Assembly: GCA_963668365.1 (NCBI GenBank)
Contig: OY764266.1
Span: forward strand, 4,526,001 to 4,590,000
Origin: VXNE01 sp963668365
GTDB lineage: Bacteria; Pseudomonadota; Gammaproteobacteria; Pseudomonadales; Azotimanducaceae
Reading direction: 5' to 3'
Length of the DNA: 64,000 nucleotides
Part shown: piece by piece, positions 59,848 through 64,000 of the stretch
Numbering within the stretch: the stretch's first letter is position 1
Layout of the letters: every line of letters starts with the position of its first letter
The notes under the pieces: model-generated
Database searches by the model: none
What the model saw: the letters and a program-made list of their open reading frames with translations, nothing else
Told to the model about the DNA's origin: nothing
Position numbers and translations under genes: made by a program

Positions 59848-61263
59848 ATGAGGGTTCCGCAGTCACCTGAACCCGTCGACGCGCCGCAGGTTGGCGGCTT
59901 GCCCCTGATTGATTTTCTCGCCCGGGCGGGCGGTCCGACGGTGGACGGCGAATACGTACACTGGGACAAGCTGCGCCGGCTCACGCCGCCTGCGGGACTG
60001 AACCATGGACAGTGGTGGATGGCGATCAAGCTCTCGCGCCAGGCCCAGTATCGGACTTTGCCGCTCACCGACACGTCCGGGAAGCCGTTCGTCTATATGT
60101 TACCCGACCGCGTTCTGGAGGCCCTGCATCGGATCGACGGCCATGCGAGCGGATGGACCGTGGCGCCAGACGAGATGTCGCTCCGACGTACCGGTGATCG
60201 ATTCATCGTCAGTTCGCTCATCGAGGAGGCGATCTCTTCCAGCCAACTGGAAGGCGCGTCCACGACCCGAGCCATCGCGGCCAACATGATCAGGAACGGG
60301 CGCAAGCCCAGGGACGTCCACGAGCGGATGATCCTGAACAACTTTCGCGCCATGAACGAGATTCGCAAGATTGGCGACGGGCCGATGACGTTGTCAGCAC
60401 TCCTGGACCTGCATCGCACGCTCACGGCCAACATCCTGGACGAACTACGCGACGAAGGACGCATCCAGGCCCCGGGAGACAGCCGCGTGGGCGTGTATGA
60501 CAACGACGGCCACATCCTGCACGCGCCGCCGCCTGCGGAACTCCTGCCCTTGCGCCTTGATGCGATGTTCCGGTTCGCGAATGAAGATGCCGGCGCATTC
60601 GTGCATCCAGTGGTCCGCGCGGTCGTGCTGCACTTCTGGCTGGCCTATGAACATCCCTTCCAGGACGGCAACGGGCGTGCCGCACGTTCACTCTTCTACT
60701 GGTGCATGATGCGCCGGGGCTATTGGCCGTTCGAGTGCATTTCCATCAGCAGGCTTCTGCTGAACGCGCCCGCCAGGTACGGGCGCGCTTTCCTTGAGAC
60801 CGAGTCGGACGGCAACGACCTGACCTACTTCATCTCGCATCAAATCGATGTCATTCAACGCGCCCTCGACGACTTCCGCGTCTATGTCGAGAAAAAACTC
60901 AACGACGCTAGGGAGATCGAGAGAAAACTCAAGCGCCACGCCGGACTGAACCATCGCCAATCGGCGCTGCTCGCACACGCGTTTCGCCATCCCGATGCGG
61001 AATACACCGTGCGCTCCCACCGCATGAGCCACAACGTGGCCAACGCCACCGCGCGGACGGATCTCTTGCGGCTGGTCGAAAGCGGCCTGCTCGAACGCGC
61101 ACGCATAGGACGCAGGAAGAACGCGTTCTTTCCTGCAGCGGATGTCCGACAGCGAATCGAAGCCCTGGGGCCATCCGCGCAACAGGGGTCGGCCGCCGAG
61201 CTTTCCCACCGGCGATTGACCGGCGGAACCCAAGACTCCCGCCGGAGCGCTATTTCCGGCTAA
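59848..61263 (+). CDS. Fic family AMP-transferase-like protein with C-terminal winged helix
   Basis: The 471-residue protein carries the full Fic active site HPFQDGNGRAAR (269–280), so it should transfer AMP or another nucleotide moiety from a nucleotide to a target protein. The inhibitory helix motif S-x-x-x-E-G is present before it in SSQLEGAS (Ser131, Glu135), i.e. an intramolecularly inhibited class II Fic. The N-terminal region resembles Fic_N/DUF4172-like proteins. The C-terminus (NHRQSALLAHAFRHPDAEYT and onward) looks like a winged helix that could bind DNA and the palindromes upstream. It is convergent with rpiA (14-bp overlap). Confidence 0.88.
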   Translation: MRVPQSPEPVDAPQVGGLPLIDFLARAGGPTVDGEYVHWDKLRRLTPPAGLNHGQWWMAIKLSRQAQYRTLPLTDTSGKPFVYMLPDRVLEALHRIDGHASGWTVAPDEMSLRRTGDRFIVSSLIEEAISSSQLEGASTTRAIAANMIRNGRKPRDVHERMILNNFRAMNEIRKIGDGPMTLSALLDLHRTLTANILDELRDEGRIQAPGDSRVGVYDNDGHILHAPPPAELLPLRLDAMFRFANEDAGAFVHPVVRAVVLHFWLAYEHPFQDGNGRAARSLFYWCMMRRGYWPFECISISRLLLNAPARYGRAFLETESDGNDLTYFISHQIDVIQRALDDFRVYVEKKLNDAREIERKLKRHAGLNHRQSALLAHAFRHPDAEYTVRSHRMSHNVANATARTDLLRLVESGLLERARIGRRKNAFFPAADVRQRIEALGPSAQQGSAAELSHRRLTGGTQDSRRSAISG

Positions 61264-61915
61264 CTCCATCGGCCGAAGCCACGAGCACCGCATCCGGACG
61301 GTTCGCGGCGAAGATGCCGTTGGCGACGACCCCGACGATGTCATTGATGGCGCGCTCCAGCGCGTCGGGATCGTCGATGGACAGGTCCCGCACGTCGAGG
61401 ACGACGTTGCCGTTGTCGGTCACCACGCCCTGCCGATATTCCGGCCTGCCGCCCATGCCCGCCAGCCTGCGCGCGACGAGTCCACGCGCCATCGGTATGA
61501 CCTCCACCGGTAGCGGGAAGCCTCCGAGCCGGTCGACCACTTTCCCGTCGTCGACGATGCAGATGAATTCGTCCGCCGACGCGGCGATGATCTTCTCGCG
61601 CGTCAGCGCGCCGCCGCCGCCCTTGATCAGCGCATTGGAGGGGTCCACCTCGTCGGCACCATCCACGTAGACTGCCACCGACGGCGCCGCATTCAGATCG
61701 ATCACCCGAATTCCCCGGGCGCGCAACTGGGCGGTGGAAACTTCCGAACTCGACACCGCAGCGTCGAACTTGTGCGCGGACTCTGCCAGCGCATCGATGA
61801 AAAATTTCACCGTCGATCCAGTGCCCACGCCAATGATCGCATCGCGTGTCAGTCTAGGTTCCACCAGTTCAAGCGCCGCCAACGCCGCCGCCTGTTTGAG
61901 TTCGTCGCGCGCCAC
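61250..61915 (-). CDS. rpiA: Ribose-5-phosphate isomerase A
   Basis: The 221-residue protein has the RpiA signatures GVGTGSTVKFFIDAL, the DGADEVDP loop with the catalytic-site acids and KGGGGALTREK, at the normal length. It interconverts ribose 5-phosphate and ribulose 5-phosphate in the pentose phosphate pathway. It follows def on the same strand with a one-base gap, in a run from the zapA side (zapA–6S RNA–fau–def–rpiA). The E. coli chromosome also has rpiA close to zapA–ssrS–fau. Confidence 0.95.
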   Translation of the reverse strand: MARDELKQAAALAALELVEPRLTRDAIIGVGTGSTVKFFIDALAESAHKFDAAVSSSEVSTAQLRARGIRVIDLNAAPSVAVYVDGADEVDPSNALIKGGGGALTREKIIAASADEFICIVDDGKVVDRLGGFPLPVEVIPMARGLVARRLAGMGGRPEYRQGVVTDNGNVVLDVRDLSIDDPDALERAINDIVGVVANGIFAANRPDAVLVASADGVSRK

Positions 61916-61916
61916 G

Positions 61917-62483
61917 CTAACCGTCCAAGTCTACCGACTCGCCATCTTCGGAAGACAGCACGTAACGCGCAAACTCTTCCTCAAACGCCAGTCTGGTCGG
62001 GTCCTGAATGCGGTCGACGAAGAGATGCCCGTCAAGGTGATCGAACTCGTGCTGGAAGACCGTCGCCAGGAATCCCCTCGCTTCGATTTCGCGTCGCTCG
62101 CCATTAAGGTCCAGATACGCCGCGAGAATGTGCTGCGGCCGCTCGACGAAGCCGCGCAAACCGGGTATCGACAGGCAACCCTCCCAGTACCCGGCCGCAG
62201 TCTCATCCACGATCTCGATCTCGGGATTGACGCACACGGTCAGCGGCATGTGATCCAGTTCGCCGTATCGAGTGGGTCCGCCGGGAATCTCGATCATCGC
62301 CAGGCGCACGCTCTCGCCCACTTGCGGCGCCGCCAGGCCAATTCCGCCGTAGTCGTGCAAGGTATCGACCATGTCCGCTACCAGCCGGTGCAATCGGTCG
62401 CTGGTCAGTTCCTCCGGTCGCAGCGGGCGGGCGGGTCGCCGCAGGACCGGATGCCCCATGCGAATGACCTCGCGAACTGCCAT
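61917..62483 (-). CDS. def: Peptide deformylase
   Basis: The 188-residue metalloenzyme removes the formyl group from nascent proteins. All three motifs are present: GGIGLAAPQVG, EGCLSIPG and QHEFDHLDG, supplying one Cys and two His metal ligands and the catalytic Glu. The end is longer than in type 1 enzymes of E. coli. Here it sits between fau and rpiA and not next to fmt, so it may be a secondary copy; no other def is in the window. Four bases separate it from fau upstream. Confidence 0.95.
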   Translation of the reverse strand: MAVREVIRMGHPVLRRPARPLRPEELTSDRLHRLVADMVDTLHDYGGIGLAAPQVGESVRLAMIEIPGGPTRYGELDHMPLTVCVNPEIEIVDETAAGYWEGCLSIPGLRGFVERPQHILAAYLDLNGERREIEARGFLATVFQHEFDHLDGHLFVDRIQDPTRLAFEEEFARYVLSSEDGESVDLDG

Positions 62484-62487
62484 GCAC

Positions 62488-63048
62488 TCAGTATAACCGC
62501 AGGCCCTTGCAGCGCGCGGTGAAGTAGCGCCATCCGCACTCCGTCACTATCGCGTCCAGCGGCACGTCCCAGTCCCGGTGCGGGATGTGATCGAGGCGTT
62601 GGAACTCGTGCGCGACGCCGACCATCAGCGGGCGCCCCGTGGACGCGAAGTAGCGGTCGTAGAAGCCTCCCCCCATGCCTATTCGGCGACCTTCGTCGCT
62701 GAACGCAACGAGCGGCATCAGCACGACGGAGAGCGCCGTCATGGGGACGCACACTCCGCCAGCGGGCTCTGCGATGCCGAACCGATCGCTGCGCAAGGGA
62801 TCGCCCAGGCGATACCGGCGAAAGGTCATGCGCTGCGCCGATTCGACGACAGGCAACGCGATGCGGGGATGCCGGGCGATGAACGGCCACAGGCTCAGTT
62901 CGCCGTCGGCCGCGGCATACGCGGCGACGCGGCCGCGCAACATGACGGCCGAAGTGACGAGATGCCGACAGGCAGTATGCGCATGATGCCTCTGGCCGGA
63001 AGCTGACAGTGCGCGGCGACGTGCGCGCATGTCCTGGCGCAACGTCAT
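62488..63048 (-). CDS. fau: 5-formyltetrahydrofolate cyclo-ligase
   Basis: The internal ATG at 63048 (GAGGGG just upstream) gives 186 residues. Family features are the N-terminal RQDMRARRRALS, the ATP-binding RIGMGGGFYDRYF and the C-terminal HEFQRLDHIPHRDWDVPLDA. The enzyme converts 5-formyl-THF to methenyl-THF. In gammaproteobacteria fau (ygfA) lies directly downstream of the 6S RNA gene and is co-transcribed with it, as predicted here. Confidence 0.94.
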   Translation of the reverse strand: MTLRQDMRARRRALSASGQRHHAHTACRHLVTSAVMLRGRVAAYAAADGELSLWPFIARHPRIALPVVESAQRMTFRRYRLGDPLRSDRFGIAEPAGGVCVPMTALSVVLMPLVAFSDEGRRIGMGGGFYDRYFASTGRPLMVGVAHEFQRLDHIPHRDWDVPLDAIVTECGWRYFTARCKGLRLY

Positions 63049-63136
63049 GGCCCCTCGGCGGTGCAGCCGGGAAAGGTCTCCCGGCGTACTGACACGAGCC
63101 GGCAGGGTACGAACGCGCACGCCTGCCGCAATGAAA

Positions 63137-63357
63137 GGGTGGTCTCCCGAGCGCGCCGCTGTCTGGACTGCCTGAACCGTTCTGGTTCAGGTTGGGGATT
63201 CATATGTGCCCAAGGCGTCCCGCAACATGACGCCCGGCACCGAAACCGGCGCGAGGCGGCAGCGTAGGGCTTGCTCACCGGCTCCACAGCGGAGCCCCCA
63301 TTGTTTTTTCTAACGGCTCAAGGACTGTACCGACTGGCAAACACCCCAGGAGACTGG
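63137..63357 (-). ncRNA. ssrS: 6S RNA
   Basis: The 330-bp space between zapA and fau contains a minus-strand RNA with 6S hallmarks. The 5' part has GTTTGCCAGTCGGTACAGTC then CTTGAGCC. A central GGGGCTCCGC ... GGAGCCGGTGAGCA segment follows, and the 3' arm CCTGAACC-AGAAC-GGTTCAGG is followed by GGGAGACC, which can pair with the 5' GTCTCC. These align by eye with E. coli 6S RNA. The RNA mimics an open promoter and sequesters sigma-70 RNA polymerase. Ends are approximate. The region between GGTGAGCA and CCTGAACC is about 35 nt longer than in E. coli, giving ~220 nt overall. Confidence 0.8.
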
Positions 63358-63362
63358 ATCCG

Positions 63363-63368
63363 AGTATA
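63363..63368 (-). promoter_or_regulatory. -10 element of the 6S RNA promoter
   Basis: TATACT on the minus strand, six to seven bases before the predicted 5' end and overlapping the region just after the zapA stop. A clear -35 box at 17 bp is not obvious (GTGACG at the expected place). Confidence 0.5.
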
Positions 63369-63378
63369 TCCCAACCGG

Positions 63379-63696
63379 TCAACGCGTCACGCGCGACGGT
63401 TCGCGTTCCGCCAGGGCTGCCGCGACGCGTTCCGCCATGCGGCCCGCCATGTCGTCGGCATCGGCGACGGCGCGGGCAAGGCGATCCTTCATTTCAAGGT
63501 ATTCGTGCGCGTAGTTGAGAGCCGCCATCACCGCGATACGGTCGAGGCCGACAGCCTTGCCGGCCTGCCTGATCTCGAGCATGCGCTCGCTAAGGGAGCG
63601 CGCGGCCCGCACGAGATCTTCAACGTCACTCTCTCCGCAACTTACCTCGTAGTCCCTTTCGAGAATCTTGACGGTGACGGTGGTCTGATCGTTCAC
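63379..63696 (-). CDS. zapA: Cell division protein ZapA
   Basis: The 105-residue protein starts VTVKILERDYEVSCGESD and continues with the ZapA head domain and the conserved IAVMAALNYAHEYLEMKDRL, then a C-terminal coiled coil. ZapA cross-links FtsZ filaments at the division site. It overlaps the upstream small coiled-coil gene by 4 bp. Its location directly before 6S RNA and fau is conserved in gammaproteobacteria. Confidence 0.92.
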   Translation of the reverse strand: MNDQTTVTVKILERDYEVSCGESDVEDLVRAARSLSERMLEIRQAGKAVGLDRIAVMAALNYAHEYLEMKDRLARAVADADDMAGRMAERVAAALAEREPSRVTR

Positions 63697-63902
63697 GGCA
63701 TCTTCTCAAGCGCTTTCAGGCGGCTGATCATCGACTCCACCCTGGTCTTCGCGAGTTCATTCTTTTCGATCAACCTTGCCCGGTCCACGGTCAAGGACTG
63801 CTGCTTCGCCTTGAGCGTCTGGTTCTCCGACGCCAACGCTTCGCAAAGCTCGATCAACGCGTCGATCTTCTCTTCGAGAAGGGCCAGACCAGGGGAAGAC
63901 AT
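63693..63902 (-). CDS. TIGR02449-type small coiled-coil protein (ZapB-like)
   Basis: The 69-residue protein is one continuous coiled coil (LLEEKIDALIELCEALASEN, then LIEKNELAKTRVESMISRLK). It matches TIGR02449-type proteins found upstream of zapA in gammaproteobacteria and is thought to act like ZapB in stabilising the division ring. Its stop overlaps the zapA start (ATGA), so the two are translationally coupled. The last 98 bases of the window should hold the promoter. Confidence 0.82.
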   Translation of the reverse strand: MSSPGLALLEEKIDALIELCEALASENQTLKAKQQSLTVDRARLIEKNELAKTRVESMISRLKALEKMP

Positions 63903-64000
63903 CGACTCTTTGGTGCTTGTTAACAGGCCTAGTTTGAACCTGATAGACGCGCATGTGAAGCATCCGCCGCCCTGTCGAAAGTTGATAGCATTGCCACAAC

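Noticed and set aside
1..64000. CRISPR arrays, rRNA, tRNA genes and phage structural genes
   Set aside because: No regularly spaced repeat clusters, conserved rRNA segments, tRNA T-loop signatures or capsid/tail proteins were seen by eye; a tRNA scan could still find a missed gene.

Overview
The window is a G+C-rich bacterial chromosome segment, almost certainly from a gammaproteobacterium. Three conserved gene neighbourhoods point that way: DUF2782–polA–engB–cytochrome c4–dsbA, recG–spoT–rpoZ, and zapA–6S RNA–fau with rpiA close by. Several acyl-CoA enzymes, phytanoyl-CoA dioxygenase (PhyH) paralogs and decaying PhyH copies suggest a marine or host-associated lineage that degrades lipids and carries an active insertion-sequence load. 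The lifestyle statement is inference.

Layout. 0–13 kb (minus strand): two tandem MalT-like LuxR regulators, three paralogous exported proteins of unknown function with a DUF3365-type heme protein among them, an alginate-export-type porin and a FATP-type acyl-CoA ligase. 13–25 kb: a crotonase, recG, spoT, rpoZ, DUF2782, a Pol I that has lost its proofreading residues, an inserted enolase-superfamily gene, engB, cytochrome c4, dsbA. 25–36 kb: a MetF-like reductase, a two-gene ABC half-transporter pair bracketed by ~89-bp direct repeats, a single-chain acyl-CoA carboxylase and two acyl-CoA dehydrogenases. 36–40 kb: an AAA ATPase gene split by an IS4/Tn5-type element whose transposase carries an N-terminal DruA-like (DUF4338) domain. 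40–49 kb: aceE, then an island of three insertion sequences (one ISKra4-type, two tandem IS1182-like) piled onto one GACGTTCG target, then a toxin–antitoxin pair.

49–56 kb: an SDR, two intact and two broken PhyH genes, arfB, a broken membrane-protein gene, a GNAT acetyltransferase and mgtE. 56–61 kb: an accessory segment with a D12-class DNA adenine methyltransferase, a ParB-like protein overlapping a nuclease-like protein, and a Fic protein behind nested palindromes. I consider this segment the best candidate for an undescribed defence system. 61–64 kb: rpiA, def, fau, a predicted 6S RNA, zapA and a small coiled-coil protein.

How the genes work together. The acyl-CoA ligase, acyl-CoA dehydrogenases, crotonase, SDR and carboxylase form a fatty-acid or branched-chain acyl-CoA toolkit. 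The MalT-like pair plausibly controls the adjacent periplasmic cluster. The information-processing genes (polA, recG, spoT, rpoZ, engB, arfB, def) are ordinary housekeeping genes except for the proofreading-dead Pol I.
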